Source of the DNA: Setophaga petechia | Taxonomy: Eukaryota > Chordata > Aves > Passeriformes > Parulidae | Direction of reading: 5' to 3' | Assembly: GCA_024362935.1 (NCBI GenBank) | Contig: JANCRA010000014.1 | Span: 558,001-622,000 of the forward strand | DNA length: 64,000 nucleotides | In this document: positions 22,119-31,693 of the stretch, piece after piece | Layout: each line of letters opens with the position of its first letter | How positions within the stretch are numbered: the stretch's first letter is position 1 | Position numbers and translations under genes: made by a program | Notes under the pieces: generated by a model | Told to the model about the DNA's origin: nothing | What the model saw: the letters and a program-made list of their open reading frames with translations, nothing else | Database searches by the model: none

Positions 22119-24519
22119 AATTTTATACGCATATTTAGTTTGACACAAGTAAAACTTTTCATTTGGACTGTGGGGTTTTTAAAAAAGTTTCAAAAGAAAA
22201 CCTTGCTAACAAAATGTAGTGATTTTATTTTCTTCTAATTTTTCTAAAATATCTTCACTTTTATTCAATCTCTTCCATTTACCATAGCTTTGCAAATTTT
22301 AAAAACTGTTTTTCTGAAAATAAATTATTTCCCTCTATGCCTGGGCCCCTGCAGGAGCCTTTGCTCTGCCATGAACACACACATGCCTCCGAGTTCAGTA
22401 TTTTGTCACATTAGCCTGGCCCCACAGTCTAGAATTCCTCAGGAATTAAAGCCTTACATAAACACAGCATTTAACTCCATTACAATATAATAATGATTTT
22501 TAAACAACGTTGTAATAGGTTCTATAATTTTTTTTAAGTGCACATTATTGTACTGCCACAGTTTCCTTTGCTCCCTAACAGCCCAGTCAAAGCAACAGAT
22601 ACAAAGGTAAACACAACTGGGAAGGTACTGAGCACTACGTGGCCCCTTTCCCAGGTTTAGAACTTGCTTTTCCCAGCTGCCAGCTGCTCCACAGACAGCC
22701 CATACTAAATGTGGGACAATTTGTGTATTCTTAAACTAAAATATTTTTCAGCTAAAGCAAGCATAAATTATTTATTAATTTGTATTTGCATTTAAATACT
22801 TGAAAACTGTCCAAATTAACTGCTTTGAAAATTGTTCCAAAATTTCCCCCTAGGCTGTGACCTTCTGGCCAAGTCTAATCTGAAAGCAATTGAAAGAAGG
22901 GCTCACACTGAACACATCCAGCAGCTCTGGATGTGCTTTGCCCAGAGAACCAATGCAGCCATTTGCAAACTCAGCCAAGTGCTGGGTTTGGGGTCCAGAC
23001 AGGGCGTTTCCCCTGTCTAGAGCTGATGACCCAAGATTTTGTTGGGAAGGTTTTATTCATCCAACTTGGTGGCTTCCTTGAAGCTCCTGTTCACAGCCAT
23101 ACCCAGCTCAGCCTTCTGTTAAAAATCCTTCCCAATGTTTGTGGTTGTGGTGGAAAGCACCAAGTTTCAGAAACCAGAATCCAAGGAAAACAGGAACTGC
23201 ATCAGTTTTAATACTCCATACACATTTGTGTCAAACCTGCCCAGCTCATAGCCAGGACAGGGGTTTTATTTCCCATCCCCTCTAACCCTGCACGTACCTA
23301 CCACAGCTCTCACGGTGGCACCTCGGGGTCCCGGGCTCACCTCCCAGCCTGGCCACGGAGCTCCAAAGCCAAACACCATCTGGGAGTGGTTCCCATGGCA
23401 AGCTCAGCTGCAGGCTTGTCCTTCCCTTGTCATAAATCTGGTTTCTGCAAGGAGCAGAATTAAAGCAGATTAATTCCTTACACCATCCCTCGCCAGGAGA
23501 ACTGCTGAGAGGGAAGAGAGGAAGCCCAGGCACTGCTCTAAGATCTCAGCCAGATGCAAAATGTCATGAAGCAGCAAGAGAGGTGGTTTCCTGACAACAT
23601 GTGTCCTGATTCCAGTTCCCCCAGATGAGGGGGAGCTCGTGCTCATGACTGTTCTTCTTTCAGGAACAGAATGAAGAAAACAGATATAAAAGAGAATTCT
23701 TACATGTGTAGAAGAGAACAATAGTCAAGAGTTTGTCTGTCAAGCCTTTGGTGGAACTGACATGTAAGTTAAGAAGTATCCAAGAGGTTTGTTTTACTTA
23801 ATATTTAAAATTAATAATAAAATTCATTCTAAATCAAGAGAGCAGGGTGGACCTGAGTTTGGAGCTCCTAACCTAGAAAGCAGCTCAGCACCTCACCTGA
23901 GTGGCTCTCAGAGTCTGCAGACTCTGATGGAGATGTATCTCAGGATGGGAGTATCTCAGGATTTCACCAGTTTGACCTCCAGGTTTGGGTCATGGTATGC
24001 TCTGCAAAGCCCCACACATCCCTGCTGGAGCCCCGGGCAGGGAGGTGACCCAGTGAGCCCCGGGCGTGTGGCTGTGCAGGCTCACAGGGCTGTGCCTCTG
24101 GGCTGTGCTGTCACAGACAGGAGCCACGCTACAACGATCACCCAACATGTTCCTGAAATGGCTGGAAAGGAGCTGGTCATGCTGGGCATGGTGAAGTTCT
24201 GTTTCTTTTATGCCATTTTATAAGAGTGCGTGATTCTTTAATAAAACCTTAAAGGAAGAATTTGTAGAATTCCCCCTCCCCAAATACTCATGTGTCAATT
24301 TATATAAAACAAAACCATTTACTAAGAAAAGGAAAAATACTAAAACAGCAATATAAACAGAAAAGGAGGCATTCTAGCTCCCTGTAAATAAGTTTAATAC
24401 TTGAAGGTAGAAAAAATTATAAAATTCTCATCCTGAACAAAATGGATTGGCTGGTAATCTCTCTGGCACAGCTTGCTTGCATCCCGCCAGCCTTCTGAGG
24501 TACTGGACAATCCCAAAGG
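22119..24519. other. AT-rich single-copy stretch, no gene recognised
   Basis: 22130-22850 is strongly AT-rich. 22850-23720 is mixed. A perfect 20-bp palindrome lies at 23908-23927. 24230-24440 is again AT-rich. No coding or RNA gene is recognised. Confidence 0.5.
23908..23927. repeat. Perfect 20-bp palindrome
   Basis: tcagagtctg followed directly by cagactctga forms a perfect 10+10 bp dyad with no spacer, centred on CTGCAG. A short direct repeat, gtatctcagga, occurs just downstream at about 23935 and 23951. Confidence 0.92.
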
Positions 24520-24675
24520 ACATTTGCCCAGAGAAGCTGTGGCTGCCCCAACCCTAGAGGTGTGCAAGGCCAGGCTGGATGGGCTTGGAGCTAATGGAAG
24601 GTGTCCCTGCCCATCAGGGGTAGAACAAGATGAGCCCTTCCCACCCAAACCAGTCTGGGATTCTGTGATTCCAGG
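24520..24675 (+). mobile_element. CR1 LINE, 3' end, sense
   Basis: The CR1 blocks cccagagaagctgtggctg, gcaaggccaggctggatgg, ggtgtccctgcccatcagg and gcccttcccacccaaacc occur in order. The tail gattctgtgattcc keeps two recognisable octamers. Confidence 0.94.
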
Positions 24676-25019
24676 ATGAGGAGACTACCAAAGCTTCCAC
24701 GGCTACTTCAGCCCCTTCTCACTGCAGGTTCTCTGGGTCAGAGCCCTCTGAGACCCACAAGCTCAGCTCCAATTTCTTCTCCTGACTCAGGGGCAGCCTG
24801 TGCTCAAACACAGAAAATTACGAGTTCTCGTCAGGGAACAGCTCCATGCTGGGAGAGCATTGGGGTGCCAGAGGGGAGCCGCAGCCCTGCCCTGCCCTGC
24901 CCACATCAGTGATGAGCTCCCACCCTCACTCCTTCCCGGAGCAGCGCTAGGCAGCCCCGGGGTCCGTGCCCCTTTCCCCTCCTCAGGTCAGTTCTTGGTC
25001 TCTCTTTAACTCTCTGGCT

Positions 25020-25290
25020 CCGGTGCGCGTGGCCGCAGCTCCTGCCCAGCAGCGAGGCCCAGCAGGAGCAGCGGGAGCGGTGTCCCGGCACAAACACCAG
25101 GGCCAAGGCGATGCTCCGGTGCCTCGCTGCTCTGGCAGCACGAGTCTGTCTCCTGTAAATAACCCTGGGCTTTCACATGGATTATTTAGACTTTCTGATG
25201 AAACTGCAGAAATGCCACTGCGGCGGCCGCGCGCCCAATCAGGCGGCGGCTCCCTGACCCCGGCCTCTCCGCGGCACCGCTGCTACGAGC
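25020..25290. promoter_or_regulatory. CpG-rich patch with CCAAT box
   Basis: It contains many CpGs, including gcggcggccgcgcgcccaat at 25220-25239, which holds a NotI-type gcggccgc and runs into a CCAAT box (25235-25239, context cccaatcagg, an NF-Y match). It is embedded in AT-richer sequence. No TATA box or exon is seen, so it is a candidate orphan CpG island, a weak promoter or GC-rich enhancer DNA. Direction is not determined. Confidence 0.33.
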
Positions 25291-25329
25291 TTCAAGGGGA
25301 AAAACCCTCCTTGTCTCTCGTTAGCCCTT

Positions 25330-25630
25330 TTTTTATGATCTAGGATTCTGTTCATAATGACTCCGTGTTACATAAAACAGATACATTAATGTCACCAAGT
25401 CCCAAAAGTACTGAATCAAGCTGACTCCTTCAGAAAGGAAGAAAGTAATAGATATGAGCCTTAATAAGAGCGCGGATCCGAAGGATGGGAAGGGCTCCAC
25501 CAAATCGCTTTCTCCTTCCTATTTGAAATGGGGGATTTAAAGGGCCATGCAGCTGGAGAAGATCAGAGTCGTGGCAAGATAACTGTGAACACGCCATCAA
25601 AGGAGCAAATCAAACGTGATTTTAGGTGGT
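25330..25630. promoter_or_regulatory. Candidate conserved block beside the CpG-rich patch
   Basis: Repeat-free complex sequence directly downstream of the CpG-rich patch, with retained CpGs in an AT-rich context (for example ataagagcgcggatccg near 25465 and aatcaaacgtgattttagg near 25607). Methylated CpGs usually decay quickly, so their survival hints at constraint. This is inference. Confidence 0.25.
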
Positions 25631-28523
25631 GTTGCAAAGGCACGCGCAGCCTGCTCCACCTGCCCGCTCCGCTGCCAGTGGCTAATGGGGAAAGGAGATG
25701 GAGAGGCTCGGCAGCCCCACAGCCTGGCACTCACCTTTCATCTCCACAATAAAAGTGCTGGCTTAGACCAACAGCTTTGGAGAAATAAGTTGCCTGGACT
25801 CAGTTTAGAGAAAAAGTGGCCAAGTCTTTGACCTATGCACACGGCTGAGACTATTTCTACTCCTCTACAGCTGGAGCAGATGTTACTATTAAAAGCGACA
25901 CCCAGTGACCATTAGCGCTTGACAAATATTAAAACAGAACAAAACCTCTAATCAGAGGGATGAAAATACTTAAGTGGCAAAACTAGTCATGTCTGAAAGC
26001 TTCAGAAAAGAAAAGGCAGGACAGTCTGACCAAGTAGTCTGCAATGGAACGTGACGCAGAAGAGAGGTGTGATCAGAATCAAACATTGGTGGTCTCACAC
26101 AGATACAGAGTGCACACCTGGTGGCACACCTGGGTGGCTAAGTCCCCGTGAATTGTGTCCAGGGAACATGAACATTGATTAATAAATTTGTAAGCAGTTG
26201 CAAATAGTTTAAGGAAAGAAATATGATATGAAAACCAAAGTTATGTTTGCTGAATTTTGCTTAGCTGAGCATCCACCAGCCAGAGACAGGGAAGCTGTTT
26301 GGATTCCCACCTTGGTGAATTTGGGAAAAGGTAAAATCCTAAGGCCAAGATGAGGCTATAAACAGACACAGCACATTTTGTAGAGTGGCAGCAACACACA
26401 AGGCTGGATTTGGCAAATTGAAAACACAAGGAGGGAACATGAGGCCTGATGGGGCCCCGGGGTGGTGCTCCAGAAAGTTGGAATAAAGGCAGCAAAGTGC
26501 CACCACCAACAGAGAATGCAATATCCAGAACAACTCAGGATTTACCTCGTGTAGATATGTAACAAACAGGGGAAAATCGAAATTAATGGCAGAGGTCTGA
26601 GTGACAGACTTCTGCTTCCTCCCTCCCACGGCCTGCTGAGGCTGGAAGCCACAGGAGCAGAAGGATGCCCATGGACAGCAGCTGTGCCCACACAGGGAGT
26701 GACCGCTGAGCAGAGCCAGCAGCACACAGACTGTGGGAGTGGGGACTGGGAGAGGGGGAAAGCAGGAAGCAGCAGGTTATTCCAGCACATCTCCTGTTCC
26801 TGCTTTGCAGCAGGACCACCTCTCCCAGCACAGCCTGGGAGCAGCTCTACACCAGCACTCAAGTGCCATTCAGACTCATCTGTACAAACAAATCCAAATT
26901 CAGCTCCCCTGGCAGAGATCCTCCCGGGGATTAGGTCTATTAAAATTTGTATTTTGCAATTACTTCAGTTTGCTTTGCTTCTTTTCAGGGTTTTATGCTA
27001 AATTACATGGATGGAGGGTCAAGCTTTGTTTAGATCTGGGTTGTGATCTTTTCTGGGTTGTGCCACTGTTGGAACAAGTTTTAAATCATGTGATACAATC
27101 ACCTTTTTGATTGACAGGGTCGCTTTTAGCCAGCCTATCTGTGTTTAATAGAGCAAAATCTGGCTTAATCTACTAATTTTTAATTTAACAGAAATAAAGA
27201 ACATGACAGATCAGCCACTTTTCCTAACGTCCCACTTACTATAACATGCTGAAATGGGGATGAGTTTTGTGTTTATGCAGCTCACCATGACACAGCAGGC
27301 ACCACCACTTTTGGGGAGAAAAAGCTGCATCTCTGTGTTTTCATCCCAAATTCACAGAGCAGCTGTACCAGTTCTGATCTCAGAGCGGTATGAGAATTAA
27401 TTTGTGAACAACCAAAAGTATAATGTAAGTGCAGGTGCAATTATTTTAAGCCCTATCTCATGACGATGGCAGATAGGAGTTAGACAGCAATGAGACCAAA
27501 ACTGTGGTTATTTCATTATTGCATAGACAATGCCAGCCCTCAAAGCATGCCAGGCATTTTCCAGATCAGAGGAAAGCGTGATCCCTGCTCTGAGAGTCCC
27601 TAATCTGAAAAGTCAAAGATGAAAAGAGGGAAAGGAACTCTGGATACAAAGGAATCTATGTAGTGACAGGTCCCAGCTTGTTATTTTAATTAAAAATATG
27701 CTAAATCCTTCTTTTTGCCTCTTTCAGCCCTCTCATCCTGGCTCTAAGCCTCAACTCCAGTGTCCACATAGCCTCCCTAATCACCCACTGCTCCCTCCAC
27801 ATAAAGGAGCTCTTTGGAGCCGTGTCAGTCTGGGAACAGGGTACGTGGCAGAGGGTGACGCCGGGCACCACGACACATCCCAAAGACTGGAAATCCAACA
27901 GATCCAGCCCAAATGTGCTTCCAGAGAGCCATGCACATCCTGCCAACAGGGGCCTGGAATTCAGAGGTTTCTTGTGACTTACAGGGAGTAAAATGAAGAA
28001 AAGTCCCCAGCAGTGGCTCCCTTGTATGTGCATCTGGGCACAGCTTGCAAAGGGCATCCACTGCCCTGAACCTGCCTCAGAGGACCATCAAATCCCCTGA
28101 GCCCAACACATGAAAACCTACTCATCAGTGATTACAGAGTGAGCCAGCGGTGTGGAGCTAGTTTAAATCTTGTCCAAGAGCTTTACGGGGCTCAGGGGTC
28201 CCACTGCCACCTTCCTGTTGGCACATCTCCAGCCTGATGCAAACGTCCCTGGCCCCGCTGCCTGTGCCCCACTCCCTGGCTGCCCCTGGAGCCCACTGGA
28301 TATTCCTTCAGATGTCTAACAAGCATTGAACACAACTGAGGTTTAGAGAGAGGCAGAAATCAATACAGCAGCTTCCAGCAGGCACGCTGAGGGATTAGCT
28401 GTCCCAGGGAACAGCACCGGCGGCTCAGGGGGAGAGTCATGACTGCGAATAGTGCACGGGGTTTATGAGGCTGGGGAGCAGCTCTGGCCGGAGGAAAAGC
28501 TGCCTGTGGAGACATCGACATCC

Positions 28524-28905
28524 CTGCTCCAGCAGCAGCAGCAGCAAAGCCAGCTATGGGAGTGAGCACCCTCAGTATCCCTGCTCCAGCAGCAGCAGCA
28601 GCAAAGCCAGCTATGGGAGTGAGCACCCTCAGTATCCCTGCTCCAGCAGCAGCAGCAGCAAAGCCAGCTATGGGAGTGAGCACCCTCAGTATCCCTGCTC
28701 CAGCAGCAAAGCCAGCTATGGGAGTGAGCACCCTCAGTATCCCTGCTCCAGCAGCAAAGCCAGCTATGGGAGTGAGCACCCTCAATATCCCTGCTCCAGC
28801 AGCAAAGCCAGCTATGGGAGTGAGCACCCTCAATATCCCTGCTCCAGCAGCAAAGCCAGCTATGGGAGTGAGCACCCTCAATATCCCTGCTCCAGCAGCA
28901 GCAGG
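28524..28905. repeat. Minisatellite with 57-bp and 48-bp units and a variable CAG tract
   Basis: Three 57-bp units (28524-28694) are followed by four 48-bp units (28695-28886) and a partial copy. The only length difference is the number of CAG triplets after ctgctc: five in units 1-3 and two in units 4-7. Units 1-4 end cagtatcc and units 5-7 end caatatcc. Because both lengths are multiples of three and the unit lacks stops in several frames, long repetitive frames run through it on both strands, for example a Ser-rich 16-19-residue repeat on +. I see no start context, flanking exon or family match to call it a gene. Confidence 0.96.
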
Positions 28906-29037
28906 AGCAGCTGCCCTCAGCAGCAGGCAGGGCTGCAGTGGCCCCAGAGGTCACTCTGAGCATGGCCATCGGTGCTTCCCACACCTCCACTGCAGCTGGG
29001 TGACGAATTTTGGCTCTGGAGCTTGAAAGGGAACAAC

Positions 29038-29190
29038 CCAGAAAGGCTGTGGCCTCCCCCTTCCTGGAAGTGAGCAAGGCCAGGTTGGGCAGGGCCTGGA
29101 GCCACCTGGGATAGGGGAAGAGCAGGGGGTGGAACGGAATGAGCTTTAAGGTCCCTTCCAACCCAAACCATTGCATGAGTCCATGATTCC
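29038..29190 (+). mobile_element. CR1 LINE, 3' end, sense
   Basis: CR1 blocks gaaaggctgtggcctccc, gagcaaggccaggttggg, gagccacctgggatagg, gctttaaggtcccttcc and aacccaaaccattgcatg, with the tail gtccatgattcc. It begins about 130 bp after the CAG minisatellite. The cctgcccatgg block has been deleted. Confidence 0.94.
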
Positions 29191-29954
29191 AACCCAACAG
29201 CAGCAAATGGCAGGCAAGGCAGTGGCACAGGTGAAGGCAATGAGATGAATCCAGGGAAACTGCGGAAAAAACCATGGAAAACTGCTTGGCTTGTACCATC
29301 ACCAAAGGAGGCCCCACAAACCTCTAATAACAAGACAGAGGATCCTGTATCACTGCTAACAAGTTCCTCTGTCTTCAGAAATCTGAATCTTTGGGAGTTC
29401 TGCAAGAAGCAGAGGCAAGGTTAGGACAATCACTCAGAGAACAGAGTTACTATTAGCTTGGCTAACATCATCTAATTTTATGTGGGTTTATGAACTGAGT
29501 ATTTGTTGCTCCCAATTGCTCTCACATTTATTGTGGTCACTGTGTTGGAATTCTGAAAGCTGAAAGATGTGAGTTTGTCTTTAACGGTCAAAAATGGTGA
29601 GAAAACAGGGACTTCAGAGGAGAGGAAGGGGGAACCAATGTCCAGAAGGCCTGCAAGAATTAATGAGGTTTTGCTATTATATTTGTATAGTTGGAGAGGT
29701 CTTTAATGACCTCTGAGGTTTCCAACATTTCTGGTTTACCACCCTGCAGGTTTCTGAGAACCCCAAGTGAATAAATGCTCAGCGCCTCCCTCCTGGAGCC
29801 TACACGGCCAGGAACCTTCTCATTGCCCCCAGAATCCGTGGTGGGAGCCGCACTGTTGGCCAGCCCCGGCCCTTCTGGGGCTGCCCTGCTGTGCCCCCGA
29901 GCCCGGTGTGCCCCCCGAGCCCTGCCGTGCCGTCCCGCAGCCCCGGCTCCCGGG
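29191..29954. other. Single-copy stretch, no gene recognised
   Basis: 29191-29770 is AT-rich and ordinary. 29780-29954 becomes GC-rich towards the next minisatellite. Frames in the GC-rich part continue into the repeat and are considered chance. Confidence 0.5.
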
Positions 29955-30164
29955 CAGTGTCCCCACACAGTATCCCCGCACGGTTCGGGCAGTGTCCCCG
30001 CACAGTGTCCCCGCACGGTTCGGGCAGTGTCCCCACACAGTATCCCCGCACGGTTCGGGCAGTGTCCCCGCACAGTGTCCCCGCACGGTTCGGGCAGTGT
30101 CCCCGCACAGTGTCCCCGCACGGTTCGGGCAGTGTCCCCGCACAGGGTCCCCGCACGGTTCGGG
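29955..30164. repeat. Minisatellite, 35-bp unit, 6 copies
   Basis: Six exact-length 35-bp units, each made of cagtgtccccgca followed by a similar cagtgtccccgca and then cggttcggg, so the unit is itself an internal duplication. Units 1 and 3 read ccccacacagtatcc, units 2, 4 and 5 read ccccgcacagtgtcc, and unit 6 reads cacagggtcc. Each unit carries several CpGs. Frames on both strands run through the array because the unit has few stops. Confidence 0.97.
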
Positions 30165-31064
30165 CACCGCTGGCCCCCGGAGCAGCCCCGGCTCCCGCGC
30201 CGCGCTCTGACCCCGCCGCGCTCAGCGCCGTAAATCTGCCGCACCTGATGGGAGATGGGCTTTTTAGGATCTCTCCGGGTGCTTTGAGGTAGCACTTCCA
30301 TGAACTCCGTGCCACAATAAATAACGCTACCTGCAATATGTCTTAGGGAACGTGGCAGCAGCCGCTGTCCTGCCATGAATTTTTATTCTTTTGCCGTCTG
30401 GAAGATAGATTCCAGATACAGCATTTCCCCGCACTTAGTGTCAAATCTCTTTACCCCTTTGCCCCGACAGAATGACAGGGACCACAAATAAAATAAAAGA
30501 ATAAAAAAGAAGCATAGGAAAAATGGCCTGAGAGCAGAGGAAAGCACTAAACTCCCCTCCCTCTGTAGCTGAGCAGCTTCAGATCTGACAGCAGTGACTA
30601 AGGCAGGGGCAGTTGGAATGGGAAAAGGCAATTTTTGTATGCTGCCAATGAGATTTCTGCAGGAGGATTCCACAGAAAGGAGCGCAGAGATGAAATTTCT
30701 CTGAAGAACAGAATGTATGCAACAGTGGAGAACACTGGAAAATGGGTTTGTGCGCCGGCCCAAACTGTCGTGCCAGGGATGGGGAAATGGAGTACTGACC
30801 AAATAAAGGAATTTTTAAAGATAAAACCTTTTCCACTATAAATAAAAGGGTCACATGCAATGACTAACAAAATGCCCTAAATATCTGCAAACCTTGATCC
30901 GGAGATCTGATACCAAGGCTGGAGTGCAAAGCAGGAATGCTGTAACAATTACCAAGAAGAATACTGGGAAAAAACACATGGAACGGGCAGGAGAATGCTG
31001 CCAGGGGCACTGGGACTGCTGAGAGCCAGCGTGCAGGGCACCCCATGGTGCAGAGCACCCCACA
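30165..31064. other. Single-copy stretch between two minisatellites
   Basis: 30165-30225 is CpG-rich (cgcgccgcgctctgacc near 30197). 30222-30450 is a candidate regulatory block listed separately. 30450-31064 is AT-rich to mixed with no gene recognised. Confidence 0.45.
30222..30450. promoter_or_regulatory. Candidate conserved regulatory block
   Basis: Complex sequence with retained CpGs in moderately AT-rich context (cgccgtaaatctgccgcacc near 30227, gccacaataaataacgctac near 30311, cttttgccgtctggaag near 30389). The acaataaata word is a HOX/forkhead-type motif. It is flanked by minisatellites yet unbroken by repeats. Among the blocks listed this is one of the more enhancer-like in texture, but conservation has not been tested. 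Confidence 0.32.
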
Positions 31065-31693
31065 GTGCAGGGCCAGGCAGCAGCACACACAGGGGACTCA
31101 GGGGGTGCAGGGCCAGGCTGCAGCACACACAGGGGACTCAGGGGTGCAGGGCCAGGCTGCAGCACACACAGGGGACTCAGGGGTGCAGGGCCAGGCTGCA
31201 GCACACACAGGGGACTCAGGGGGTGCAGGGCCAGGCTGCAGCACACACAGGGGACTCAGGGGGTGCAGGGCCAGGCTGCAGCACACACAGGGGACTCAGG
31301 GGGTGCAGGGCCAGGCAGCAGCACACACAGGGGACTCAGGGGTGCAGGGCCAGGCTGCAGCACACAGAGGGGACTCAGGGGTGCAGGGCCAGGCTGCAGC
31401 ACACAGAGGGGACTCAGGGGTGCAGGGCCAGGCTGCAGCACACAGAGGGGACTCAGGGGTGCAGGGCCAGGCTGCAGCACACAGAGGGGACTCAGGGGTG
31501 CAGGGCCAGGCTGCAGCACACACAGGGGACTCAGGGGGTGCAGGGCCAGGCAGCAGCACACACAGGGGACTCAGGGGGTGCAGGGCCAGGCTGCAGCACA
31601 CACAGGGGACTCAGGGGGTGCAGGGCCAGGCTGCAGCACACACAGGGGACTCAGGGGGTGCAGGGCCAGGCTGCAGCACACACAGGGGACTCG
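31065..31693. repeat. Minisatellite, 39-40-bp unit, 16 copies
   Basis: The unit reads gtgcagggccaggctgcag then cacacacaggggactcaggg, and the last G-run is four or five bases, which gives 39- or 40-bp copies. Units 1, 7 and 13 carry ggcagcag instead of ggctgcag, exactly six units apart. Units 8-11 carry cacagagg instead of cacacagg. The + strand unit contains no stop triplet at all, so three long + frames (231-311 codons) cross the array whatever the unit length. Confidence 0.98.

Larger units (their letters stand above)
24676..28523. other. Mixed single-copy stretch with a CpG-rich patch, no gene recognised
   Basis: A short (ccctg)n run lies at 24885-24902. The CpG-rich patch at 25020-25290 and the block after it are listed separately. 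25800-28500 is mostly AT-rich. Frames of up to about 128 codons on both strands near 26340-26860 overlap one another and resemble no family I know. Confidence 0.5.

Noticed and set aside
22890..23170. Possible very old CR1 (aaaaatccttcccaatgt word)
   Set aside because: Only one short word resembles CR1 and the neighbouring landmarks are missing.
28463..29317. A 284-codon frame on the - strand
   Set aside because: It is the CAG minisatellite read backwards and joined to an antisense CR1 end. There is no independent support.
29660..30376. A 238-codon frame on the - strand
   Set aside because: Its centre is the 35-bp minisatellite, which gives a Cys/Gly/Thr-rich repeat, and both ends are ordinary sequence. 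A second - frame and + frames overlap it.
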